A DNA stretch of 14,562 bases, taken from assembly GCA_944324625.1 (NCBI GenBank), contig CALUWZ010000029.1, positions 1-14,562 on the forward strand, given 5' to 3'. A model generated the notes under the pieces. It was not told the origin of the DNA. It ran no database searches and worked only from the letters and a program-made list of their open reading frames with translations. Position numbers and translations under genes: made by a program. Of this stretch, positions 6,568 to 12,320 are shown piece after piece (position 1 is the first letter of the stretch; each line of letters starts with the position of its first letter). Source of the DNA: an uncultured Mailhella sp. (GTDB lineage Bacteria; Desulfobacterota; Desulfovibrionia; Desulfovibrionales; Desulfovibrionaceae).

Positions 6568-7689
6568 TTACTCCAATCCTGCCAAATATTCATCTTCACG
6601 CTCAATGGCCTTGTCAAGCGCCTGCTGGGAAACATCCAATACTTTTTGAAATCCCTGTTCATCGTCAAAAAGCTTTGCGGGAAAACTGCGCATCATGCCC
6701 ATAAAATCCTGCAAAAACAGCACTTCCCTTTCAATATCGGGAGCTTTGGCTTTTCTGGCGATATCCTCAATATGCATGGCTCCCAGATATTTCACTTCCC
6801 GAAGAGCGATAACGGAATTCAAAAGCTCCATGGCAGTCAGACCTGAATTTTGCACCTTATGTTCCTTTTCCCAGCGTCCCGCCAGATCGCCGCAAAGCAC
6901 ATACGCACTTTGCAAAAGCCGCACGCTGCCAAGATTGCGGTGCACATATTCCAAATGGGTTTTATCCATGCTCGGACTGTCGGACGCAATGTCCCCGGAA
7001 AGAGTCGCAAACAAAAAATCCATTGCTTTTTCAAAGTTCAGCGCAAACTTCTCCTGCACATACTGAAAAGCTTTGGTCACGTTTTCAAAATCAAATACGG
7101 TCCGGCGGTACAAATCCCGCATATCGTCGCTTGTGCCGACTTCTTCATAGCCTTTGGCGGCCAGTGCCCCGGTAAGGCCTGTTTTGATTTCCGCACCGTG
7201 CTTTCCTTCCAGTTCCGCAATTGCTTCGCGTATGCCTGCTTTTATGTCTTCAGAAACGGAACCGTCTTTTTCAAGCTCTTCCAAAACAGACTGCAGACCT
7301 GCCCATGCGTCCGTCAAATCAGGAAAATGCCGCAGAGCTTCACGGAGGGCATGTTCCTTTCCTGCTTTTGCCTGCAGGCTGTCTTTTAAAATATCAAGCT
7401 GACGGGTTTTGCCGGCTTCATGCATTAAATCCTTATATAACTGCACTCGGCGCTTAATGGCGCTGTCTTCCCTGTCTCTGTCTTTGCGTTCTTCAAGTTC
7501 AAATTCTTTAGTGGTATCCACGGCAAAAGTCAGTTCTTCCGCAGCATTGGCAAGCAATGACATGGGAGAAGAAACCGCCTGTGCAGCTCTGCCCATGAGA
7601 GACCCCACGGAAGCGGAAGAAGCCGCACCGCCTGTCTGCATTGTCTGCCCCTGCACAAACTGATTTTGTACGGAAAAATCTAATGCCAT
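6568..7689 (-). CDS. sctW: SctW gatekeeper (YopN-TyeA fusion / CopN / InvE / SepL family)
   Basis: 373 residues, like InvE or CopN. The N-terminal 45 residues are rich in Ser, Ala and Gln, as expected for a T3SS secretion signal. A coiled-coil region follows (about 60-115) with EERKDRDREDSAIKRRVQLY, resembling the conserved YopN/InvE core. The last 90 residues (about 281-361) correspond to TyeA, so the YopN and TyeA functions are fused. Gatekeepers bind the SctV ring and hold back effectors until translocators are secreted. ATG 7689 is chosen over an upstream in-frame GTG at 7695, because GAGGTG lies 5 bases before the ATG and includes that GTG. It is the first gene of the leftward operon, preceded by a promoter candidate at 7720-7736. 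Confidence 0.88.
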   Translation of the reverse strand: MALDFSVQNQFVQGQTMQTGGAASSASVGSLMGRAAQAVSSPMSLLANAAEELTFAVDTTKEFELEERKDRDREDSAIKRRVQLYKDLMHEAGKTRQLDILKDSLQAKAGKEHALREALRHFPDLTDAWAGLQSVLEELEKDGSVSEDIKAGIREAIAELEGKHGAEIKTGLTGALAAKGYEEVGTSDDMRDLYRRTVFDFENVTKAFQYVQEKFALNFEKAMDFLFATLSGDIASDSPSMDKTHLEYVHRNLGSVRLLQSAYVLCGDLAGRWEKEHKVQNSGLTAMELLNSVIALREVKYLGAMHIEDIARKAKAPDIEREVLFLQDFMGMMRSFPAKLFDDEQGFQKVLDVSQQALDKAIEREDEYLAGLE

Positions 7690-7719
7690 ATACACACCTC
7701 ATGCTGTTTTTCGGTAACA

Positions 7720-7736
7720 AGCAATAATTATACCAA
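7720..7736 (-). promoter_or_regulatory. Candidate promoter of the sctW operon: sigma-54-like GG-N10-GC element containing a TATAAT
   Basis: The minus strand reads TTGGTATAATTATTGCT, with GG (7734-7733) and GC (7722-7721) separated by 10 bases. This fits the TTGG and TTGCT parts of the -24/-12 consensus but not its central CAC. Transcription would start near 7709, about 20 bases before the sctW ATG and just upstream of its ribosome site. The same bases include a perfect sigma-70 -10 hexamer TATAAT (7732-7727), but no good -35 lies 17 bases upstream, only a T-run. Both readings are possible. The sigma-54-family activator at the end of the same operon favours the first. Confidence 0.45.
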
Positions 7737-7748
7737 AAAAAATAAAAC

Positions 7749-7778
7749 GCAAAAAGACAGCCTTAAAAAACTTTTTGC
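7749..7778. repeat. 8-bp perfect inverted repeat upstream of the sctW promoter
   Basis: GCAAAAAG (7749-7756) and CTTTTTGC (7771-7778) flank a 14-base spacer. It is centred about 54 bases upstream of the start predicted from the promoter element. It could be a regulator site or a short stem-loop; A/T composition makes a chance match possible. Confidence 0.4.
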
Positions 7779-7807
7779 TTGTTCTTATTATAGAAATTAT
7801 ATATACT
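7779..7807 (+). promoter_or_regulatory. Possible sigma-70 promoter for the rightward operon
   Basis: TTGTTC (7779-7784) and TATACT (7802-7807) are separated by 17 bases. A start near 7814 would give a leader of about 180 bases containing both the 17-bp dyad and the 29-base palindrome. In such AT-rich DNA several -10-like words occur, so this is only the best-looking candidate. No GG-N10-GC element faces right. Confidence 0.3.
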
Positions 7808-7863
7808 AAAGTTAATAGTTTTGCAAATATTTTGGGATAAAATTTTTAAAACTGTGCGGTTTA

Positions 7864-7880
7864 TGCCAACAAAATTGGCA
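7864..7880. promoter_or_regulatory. 17-bp perfect dyad TGCCAA-N5-TTGGCA, candidate activator binding site
   Basis: The two 6-base arms are exact reverse complements separated by CAAAA. The 6-5-6 geometry equals that of the NtrC enhancer site (TGCACC-N5-GGTGCA). It is centred about 163 bases upstream of the start predicted for sctW and about 123 bases upstream of ATG 7995, a usual distance for an enhancer-binding protein site. Binding by the regulator at 1-1198 is inferred. Confidence 0.45.
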
Positions 7881-7918
7881 AATTCCTCTGTCCTCTTATT
7901 CATCTTTATCATAACCAT

Positions 7919-7947
7919 GCAAAATAAAAAAATTTTTATTATTTTGC
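7919..7947 (+). promoter_or_regulatory. 29-base near-perfect palindrome in the leader of the rightward operon
   Basis: Arms GCAAAATAA (7919-7927) and TTATTTTGC (7939-7947) pair perfectly, and the inner AAAAATTTTT (7928-7937) is itself self-complementary, leaving one unpaired A (7938). A T-run follows shortly after (CACC then six or more T). In RNA this is a hairpin plus U-tract about 48 bases before ATG 7995, so an attenuator or operator is possible. Its stem is A/U-rich and weak for a terminator. Confidence 0.4.
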
Positions 7948-7994
7948 ACCTTTTTTGCAAAACTTCCACACATATCACCCAAAGGAGAAATACC

Positions 7995-8264
7995 ATGGAT
8001 TTTCAAGAACAACAAAAAAAATTTGAAGAATTGAAAAATCAGTTCGCCCAATTAAATACAGTTTTCGACGAAACCATGAAAAAAAACAAATTTTCCGAGG
8101 AAGATTTGAAAATTGACGAAAACGCATTGTCTTCCGAAGAAAAACAGGCATGGGAAAAAATAAAAAGCGACGTCCAAAACTCTGCCAAAGCCCACGCAAA
8201 TGACTCCGCCCCAAACCAGTCAAGCAAAGCCGGCATTGGCAGAAGAAACGCCATCCGTTTATAA
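7995..8264 (+). CDS. Small charged T3SS protein in the SseA/LcrG position (putative chaperone of the filament/tip proteins)
   Basis: 89 residues, very hydrophilic, starting MDFQEQQKKFEELKNQFAQL, a coiled-coil-like helix. An acidic middle (SEEDLKIDENALSSEEKQ, about 36-53) and a basic C-terminal tail ending GRRNAIRL follow. There is no membrane segment and no cysteine. ATG 7995 is fixed by AGGAG (7983-7987) 7 bases upstream; the frame is open further upstream but without a start signal. I do not recognise the family by sequence. It is the first gene before filament, LcrH-like chaperone and translocator genes, the place of sseA in SPI-2 (chaperone of SseB) and lcrG in Yersinia, so a chaperone or tip regulator is likely by context only. 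Confidence 0.7.
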   Translation: MDFQEQQKKFEELKNQFAQLNTVFDETMKKNKFSEEDLKIDENALSSEEKQAWEKIKSDVQNSAKAHANDSAPNQSSKAGIGRRNAIRL

Positions 8265-8310
8265 TTGCAGCAAATACTCTTCATTTCAGTGCATGAACGC
8301 ATTATTCTGC

Positions 8311-8348
8311 CGGCATAAGCAATTTTGTTATAAAACAAAATAATGCCG
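8311..8348 (+). promoter_or_regulatory. Two-part stem-loop between the small gene and the first sctA
   Basis: An inner 20-base palindrome (ATTTTGTT 8322-8329, loop ATAA, AACAAAAT 8334-8341) is embedded in outer arms CGGCAT (8311-8316) and ATGCCG (8343-8348). It ends 33 bases before ATG 8382, in the only sizeable gap (117 bases) of the translocon part. There is no T-run after it, so an mRNA processing or stability element or an operator is more likely than a terminator. Confidence 0.4.
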
Positions 8349-8381
8349 CAAATCAAAACCATTAACAACGTGAGGTTAAAT

Positions 8382-8897
8382 ATGTCTACAGGTCCTGTTT
8401 CAAATACAAGTTCCACCAGTGCCATTATGGGCAGCATTGATCTTGGTCCCAGCAACAGCATTCAGTTTATGTTTGCAAAACTCCAGCTTGCCCAAGCACA
8501 AATCTGCAAAGACCAAGCCAAAGAATACATCGATAAAGTCACCCAAACCCAAGAAGAACAAAAAAAATGCGCCGACATGATTGCCAAAGCACGCGATCTT
8601 CAGCAGCAGGCAAAAAACGACGATACAACAATCGAAATGCCCCAAGACATGAAAGAATTTTTTGAAGAAAACGGACTCAAATGGGACACAAAAGGCGGCG
8701 ATGATCTTCACAATGAAGACGAATGGGAATACAACATCAAATCCCTGACCAACTACCAAGACACCTTGGGCACAACCACCCAAACCGACATGGTTTATCT
8801 GCAGGACTTTATGAGCCAATACAACGGCTTCCTGCAAGGAGCAAACTCCGCCATCAGTGAATCCAACGACACTCTGACAACAATTCTGAGAGGATAA
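8382..8897 (+). CDS. sctA: SctA-like filament/tip protein, first copy (EspA/SseB family)
   Basis: 171 residues. The long helical N-terminal part (about 22-76) holds NSIQFMFAKLQLAQAQICKD, similar in character to the EspA helix around its MFAYMYQAQ segment. A polar central part contains MPQDMKEFFEENGLKW (86-101, compare EspA LPDEVISYIND), and a C-terminal helix ends TLTTILRG. EspA and SseB polymerise through such terminal coiled coils into a sheath between needle and translocon. ATG 8382 is preferred over 8343 because GAGG lies 6 bases before it and the second copy starts at the equivalent MTGPVSN. It is followed after 1 base by a close paralogue. The EspA/SseB assignment is by pattern and gene order, since this family is poorly conserved. 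Confidence 0.72.
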   Translation: MSTGPVSNTSSTSAIMGSIDLGPSNSIQFMFAKLQLAQAQICKDQAKEYIDKVTQTQEEQKKCADMIAKARDLQQQAKNDDTTIEMPQDMKEFFEENGLKWDTKGGDDLHNEDEWEYNIKSLTNYQDTLGTTTQTDMVYLQDFMSQYNGFLQGANSAISESNDTLTTILRG

Positions 8898-9356
8898 TAT
8901 GACAGGACCGGTTTCAAACTCCAATTCTGTCGGTGCCATTATGGGCAGCATTGACCTTGGTCCCAGCAACAGCATTCAGTTTATGTTTGCAAAGCTCCAG
9001 CTTGCCCAAGCACAAATCTGCAAAGACCAAGCCCAAGAATACATCGATAAAGTCACCAACACCCAAGAAGAACAAAAAAAATGCGCCGATATGATAGCCT
9101 TAGCGCGTGAAATGCAGAACAAAGGCGAAGCAGGAGACGGTGTCGGAGAAAAAAGCATTTCAGGAACAACCGTTACAGGCGAAGACTGCGCTGCCATGCC
9201 CAAGGAACTTGTCGAGTTTATGGATAAAAACAATCTGCTCTACACAAACAAAGACGGTGACTATATCCTTGGCAAGGACGAGTGGGAACAGTGCATAAAA
9301 TCCCTGACCAACTACCAAGACACCTTGGGCACAACCACCCAAACCGACATGGTTTA
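8421..9356 (+). repeat. Direct tandem duplication: two homologous blocks shared by the sctA copies
   Basis: Block A is 8421-8585 against 8935-9099 (165 bases each, only scattered differences). Block B is 8739-8797 against 9298-9356 (59 bases, identical). The intervening sequences (8586-8738 and 9100-9297) do not align well. The pattern shows a recent duplication or continuing gene conversion of the ends with a diverged centre. Confidence 0.85.
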
Positions 9357-9456
9357 CCTGCAGGATTTTATGAGCCAGTACAACGGCTTCCTGCAAGGGG
9401 CAAACAGCGCCGTCAAAGAATCCAACCAGACCCTTACCACTATTTTGCGAGGCTAA
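8899..9456 (+). CDS. sctA: SctA-like filament/tip protein, second copy (EspA/SseB family)
   Basis: 185 residues, a tandem paralogue of the preceding gene. The first 68 residues and the last 53 are nearly the same as in copy 1, with 39 consecutive identical residues from IKSLTNYQ to LQGANSA (133-171). The centre (about 69-131) is different and 14 residues longer, with a Gly/Ser/Thr-rich insert (GEAGDGVGEKSISGTTVTGE) and an extra cysteine (97). As in copy 1, a motif like EspA LPDEVISYIND is kept (MPKELVEFMDKNN, 100-112). The start lies 1 base after the previous stop, with AGAGGA 4 bases upstream. Both may be exported subunits of one filament, or one may be the tip; the sequence does not decide. 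Confidence 0.72.
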   Translation: MTGPVSNSNSVGAIMGSIDLGPSNSIQFMFAKLQLAQAQICKDQAQEYIDKVTNTQEEQKKCADMIALAREMQNKGEAGDGVGEKSISGTTVTGEDCAAMPKELVEFMDKNNLLYTNKDGDYILGKDEWEQCIKSLTNYQDTLGTTTQTDMVYLQDFMSQYNGFLQGANSAVKESNQTLTTILRG

Positions 9457-9457
9457 C

Positions 9458-9946
9458 ATGAGCAATATGCTGAATTATACGGAAGATGAAATCAAAAAAA
9501 TCAGTCAGGGACTTTTAAGCGGTCTGACCATTGCCGATGTGACCAATACCGATCAGCAAACCTTGGACGCTTTGTACTCTCTTGCCTACAACCTTTACAT
9601 GGCTCAGGAATACGACAAAGCGGAAACCGTTTTCAAGGCACTGTGCACATACAAGCACAACGAAGAAAAATACTGGATGGGCTTTGCAGGCTGCCGTCAG
9701 GCCCTTGAAAAATATGCGGAAGCCATTGACGCATACAGCATTGCCGGCTTTGCGGGCGCACTGCAGAATCCTGTTCCGTTCTTTTATGCCGCCAAATGTT
9801 TCCTCAAAATGGGCGACAAAGAAAGCACCGTCGGAAGCTTGAAATCTCTCCTTACCATGGGTGACGACAACAACCAAGAACACAAAATGTGCAAAGAAAA
9901 AGCCGCTGAACTTTTAAAACTTTTGGAAGAAAACAAGCAGGACTAG
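9458..9946 (+). CDS. lcrH: LcrH/SycD-family class II chaperone of translocators (TPR protein)
   Basis: 162 residues (LcrH has 168). Three TPR units are visible: around LDALYSLAYNLYMAQEYDKA (36-55), YWMGFAGCRQALEKYAEAID (72-91) and PFFYAAKCFLKMGDKESTVG (107-126), with the NPVPFFYAAKC pattern that is highly typical of LcrH, SicA, IpgC and CesD. These chaperones hold both hydrophobic translocators soluble in the cytoplasm, and the two translocator genes follow directly. The ATG is 1 base after the sctA stop and the TAG stop is 2 bases before the next gene. This TAG shows that UAG is an ordinary stop codon in this organism. Confidence 0.93.
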   Translation: MSNMLNYTEDEIKKISQGLLSGLTIADVTNTDQQTLDALYSLAYNLYMAQEYDKAETVFKALCTYKHNEEKYWMGFAGCRQALEKYAEAIDAYSIAGFAGALQNPVPFFYAAKCFLKMGDKESTVGSLKSLLTMGDDNNQEHKMCKEKAAELLKLLEENKQD

Positions 9947-9948
9947 CC

Positions 9949-10974
9949 ATGACAAACCAAGTCCAAAACAACGGAAATTTTTCCGCCGTCAATTTTGAAA
10001 ACATGTTTACCGAAGCTCTCGGTGAGCTGGAAAACCTGCAAAAACTGCTGGCTTCGGAAGGTCTTATGCCTGACGGCAAAAAAATCGCAGACAAAAACCC
10101 GAATCCCGAACTGCCGTCCCTGCCTGCCCCTCCCGCTTCTTCCCTTTCTCTGGAAACTCTGATAAATGCCATAGGCTTTGAACAGAGAAGAACCAACTGC
10201 AAAGCAGGACTTGAAAGCATCGAGGCAAAAGCAGAACAGCAAAAAGCCACCAATGAAAAGCAGCTGGAAGAAATTGCCAAGCAGCTGGACAAAATGGCGG
10301 AACAAAAAGTTGCCAATATTTTCAAAAAAATCTTCGGCGTCATCGGTGCCATTATCGGCGTTGTGGCGTCCGCCGTCACCATTGCCGCAGGTGCCATGAC
10401 AGGAAACCCGCTTCTTATGGCTGCAGGCGTCATGGGTGCCATTATGGCTGTCGACAGCGTTCTTTCCACTGCATCGGACGGAAAAATATCCCTTTCGGCA
10501 GGCTTTACGGAACTTGGAAAAGCCATGGGCATGGATGACGATGCAGCATCCAAATTCGCTCTCGGCATACAAATTTTTATGTCGGTTGCCACCATTGCCT
10601 TAAGTTTCGGCGCAGGCATTGCTTCTTCTGCCTCATCCTCCATGAAAGCCGCTTTAAACGCAACCAAAACCATATCCATGCTCAATAAGGCCCAGCAGGG
10701 ATTCAACGCCGCAAACGGCATTGTTTCCATGGGACAGGGAGCCTCCGCCATTGCAAGCACCGTAATCCAATACCAAGCGGAAAAATGCAAAATTTCACAG
10801 AAAGAACTGGAAGCCATTTTGGAACGCATACGCCAAGCCATTGAAATGGAAAAAGATCTGCTTGAAGCAGAAATGCAGAGAAGCGACGAACTTCTCGGCA
10901 AAGTCCATGAAATAGTTCAGGACAAAAATGCTGCCCAAACGGCAATTTTAACAGGTACGCCAAACTTTGCCTGA
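9949..10974 (+). CDS. sctE: SctE major translocator (YopB/SseC/IpaB-like pore protein)
   Basis: 341 residues. A polar N-terminal region with a proline-rich stretch (51-63) and a coiled coil (about 85-120) precedes hydrophobic segments at about 128-172 (VIGAIIGVVASAVTIAAGAM, then LLMAAGVMGAIMAV) and 204-226 (ALGIQIFMSVATIALSFGAG). A long amphipathic helix follows at 275-330. This arrangement of a coiled coil, two membrane regions and a C-terminal helix is that of YopB-type translocators, which insert in the host membrane as part of the pore. It is shorter than YopB (401) or SseC (484). It follows its presumed chaperone LcrH after 2 bases and precedes sctB. Confidence 0.85.
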   Translation: MTNQVQNNGNFSAVNFENMFTEALGELENLQKLLASEGLMPDGKKIADKNPNPELPSLPAPPASSLSLETLINAIGFEQRRTNCKAGLESIEAKAEQQKATNEKQLEEIAKQLDKMAEQKVANIFKKIFGVIGAIIGVVASAVTIAAGAMTGNPLLMAAGVMGAIMAVDSVLSTASDGKISLSAGFTELGKAMGMDDDAASKFALGIQIFMSVATIALSFGAGIASSASSSMKAALNATKTISMLNKAQQGFNAANGIVSMGQGASAIASTVIQYQAEKCKISQKELEAILERIRQAIEMEKDLLEAEMQRSDELLGKVHEIVQDKNAAQTAILTGTPNFA

Positions 10975-11015
10975 TACCTGTCGGTTTTGCCAAAGTTTGC
11001 TCCAAAAATAAGGAG
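10951..11015 (+). promoter_or_regulatory. Overlapping, mutually exclusive stem-loops at the sctE-sctB junction
   Basis: Stem 1 pairs ACAGGTA (10951-10957) with TACCTGT (10975-10981), enclosing the sctE stop. Stem 2 pairs CAAACTTTG (10961-10969) with CAAAGTTTG (10991-10999). They overlap and cannot both form. CTCC (11000-11003) could also pair with GGAG of the sctB ribosome site (11012-11015). No strong T-run follows. A role in adjusting sctB translation relative to sctE is speculative. Confidence 0.35.
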
Positions 11016-11020
11016 AAATT

Positions 11021-11809
11021 ATGTCTACCTCCATCAGACCTATTGATATTCAAGTCCCAACGGATCAATTATATGCCGGCATTGTAGGGGGAACTAACGA
11101 TATTCAGGGCAATTTAAAAACAAACGGACCAAATGCCAATTCCGAAACCCCGCCCGCCAATTCCCCAAAGGAAAATAAAGAAACACCGGTTCTGACAAAA
11201 CCAAGCGGCAGTTTTTCACAGCAGCTTGTCAATTACACACCGCCTTCATTCGGAGCCTCCCTGCTCAGCCTTATCACAACCATGAGCGCAGAACAGCGTC
11301 AGGCAGCCCGCGAACAAAAAATCCAGCAAACAGAAGCACAGGTCGCCAATATCCAAGAACAGGCAAAAGAAATGAAAAACAAAGCCATTACCCAGCTTTG
11401 CCTCGGAGTTGTCGCCGGCACCATAAGCATTGTTCAGGGCTTGGTTTCCAATGCCATGACAATCAAAGGCGTAAGAGATATCAGAAATACATACGGCGTC
11501 GGAAAAACTGCAGAAAACACGACCATGACCAGAAACAATGCCGAAATGCTTCTCAACGCCAAAGTTCAGGCAACGTCATCTTCAATCGGCGGCGTTTCAA
11601 GCGTAATGAACTCCATTACCCAAGCCGTAGGCGGCATTTTTGATTCCGAAATAACCGAACTGCAGGCAGATCAGGAACGCATGAAAGCCATGCAGGAAAG
11701 CCTTGATTCCCTTGAACAATCCCTCAAGGAAACCATTCAAAAAGCCCTGCAGACGCAAAACGCCATTCAGGAAAACATGAACCAGACCAGAACCAAAATT
11801 CTCGGCTGA
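11021..11809 (+). CDS. sctB: SctB minor translocator (YopD/EspB/SseD-like)
   Basis: 262 residues. A polar Asn/Pro-rich N-terminus (1-65) is followed by a helix rich in Gln and Glu (90-121), one hydrophobic segment (about 123-147, ITQLCLGVVAGTISIVQGLV) and a coiled-coil C-terminus (about 205-260). A single membrane segment with a C-terminal coiled coil is the YopD/EspB design; YopD has 306 and SseD 195 residues. Such proteins form the host-membrane pore together with the SctE protein encoded just upstream. AGGAG lies 5 bases before ATG 11021. The 46-base gap after sctE carries the stem-loops described separately. Family identity is inferred from architecture and order. Confidence 0.8.
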   Translation: MSTSIRPIDIQVPTDQLYAGIVGGTNDIQGNLKTNGPNANSETPPANSPKENKETPVLTKPSGSFSQQLVNYTPPSFGASLLSLITTMSAEQRQAAREQKIQQTEAQVANIQEQAKEMKNKAITQLCLGVVAGTISIVQGLVSNAMTIKGVRDIRNTYGVGKTAENTTMTRNNAEMLLNAKVQATSSSIGGVSSVMNSITQAVGGIFDSEITELQADQERMKAMQESLDSLEQSLKETIQKALQTQNAIQENMNQTRTKILG

Positions 11810-11858
11810 TATTTGACAAAATTACTGTTTCCTATTATTTAGGTACAGGGGGAAAATT

Positions 11859-12302
11859 ATGATTGATACCGTTATTGAAGTAATCCGCAGCATTGAAGTA
11901 ATCCGCAGCCATGCAAAATGGCAGAAACCTTTGCAGAAAGAACAGAATTTCTTCAGTTTTTTGCTGGAAAACAATGCGGAACTGTCCCTTTTTTCTCCCA
12001 ACGGGCAAGACTGTATTTTTATCGTTACGCTTTCCCCTGTACCTGAAGACAGTCAAAGAGACAATTTTCTGCAAAACCTTGCCCGAAAAAACGCAGGCAT
12101 GTACAAAAAAAGAAAATCTGTCCTTTCCGTGACAAACGGCAAAATTACCCTGCACCGTCTGCTCAGGCGGCAGGAATTGTCTTCGGAAAACATTCTGCAG
12201 ACAGCCAAAGACATTCTGAACGATGCCGACATTTGGCATACAATTCTTTCGGAAAACAAACAGCAGGCTTCGCCTTTCTCTTTTGCAGGAATGAAATTCT
12301 GA
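11859..12302 (+). CDS. Putative class I T3SS chaperone (CesT/SycE-like), upstream of the secretin
   Basis: 147 residues, soluble, no signal peptide or membrane segment. Strand-like segments (FSFLLENNAELSLFSP, CIFIVTLSPVP, KSVLSVTNGKITLHRLL) lie between helical ends, a pattern fitting small T3SS chaperones. Chlamydial systems also carry a SycE-like gene in their sctC/sctD neighbourhood. The N-terminus includes a doubled IEVIRS sequence from an 18-bp tandem repeat. GGGGGA precedes ATG 11859 by 5 bases. It is 49 bases after sctB and 18 bases before sctC. The family is not certain; a secreted regulator or a secretin assembly factor cannot be excluded. Confidence 0.55.
   Translation: MIDTVIEVIRSIEVIRSHAKWQKPLQKEQNFFSFLLENNAELSLFSPNGQDCIFIVTLSPVPEDSQRDNFLQNLARKNAGMYKKRKSVLSVTNGKITLHRLLRRQELSSENILQTAKDILNDADIWHTILSENKQQASPFSFAGMKF
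11874..11909 (+). repeat. Perfect 18-bp tandem duplication inside a coding region
   Basis: ATTGAAGTAATCCGCAGC occurs twice without spacer (11874-11891 and 11892-11909), repeating IEVIRS at residues 6-11 and 12-17. Being a multiple of three it keeps the frame. Exact identity suggests a recent slippage event. Confidence 0.95.
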
Positions 12303-12320
12303 TACAGGTAACAATTTCCC

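Larger units (their letters stand above)
7690..7994. other. Divergent AT-rich promoter region between the two T3SS operons
   Basis: About 305 bases without a gene. An open frame continues upstream of ATG 7995 but its translation is AT-driven and lacks a ribosome site. The region holds a promoter-like element facing sctW, three inverted repeats and a possible sigma-70 promoter facing right; each is listed separately. It is clearly more AT-rich than the flanking genes and contains many A and T runs, which is typical of H-NS-like or activator-controlled virulence promoters (inference). Confidence 0.75.

Noticed and set aside
7821..7994. Upstream extension of the 89-residue protein to 147 residues
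   Set aside because: No ribosome site at the upstream ATG, and the extra segment crosses the palindromes and AT-rich promoter DNA; AGGAG before ATG 7995 decides the start.
9852..10901. 349-codon open frame on the minus strand opposite sctE
   Set aside because: Antisense of the translocator; the Ser/Ala/Met/Phe-rich translation reflects the complementary codons of an Ala/Ile/Lys-rich gene.
11813..11841. Promoter before the chaperone-sctC-sctD genes: perfect TTGACA at 11813
   Set aside because: The good TATTAT word is only 14 bases away and the 17-base position reads TATTTA. A start there would fall inside the ribosome site of ATG 11859, so an internal promoter is not supported.
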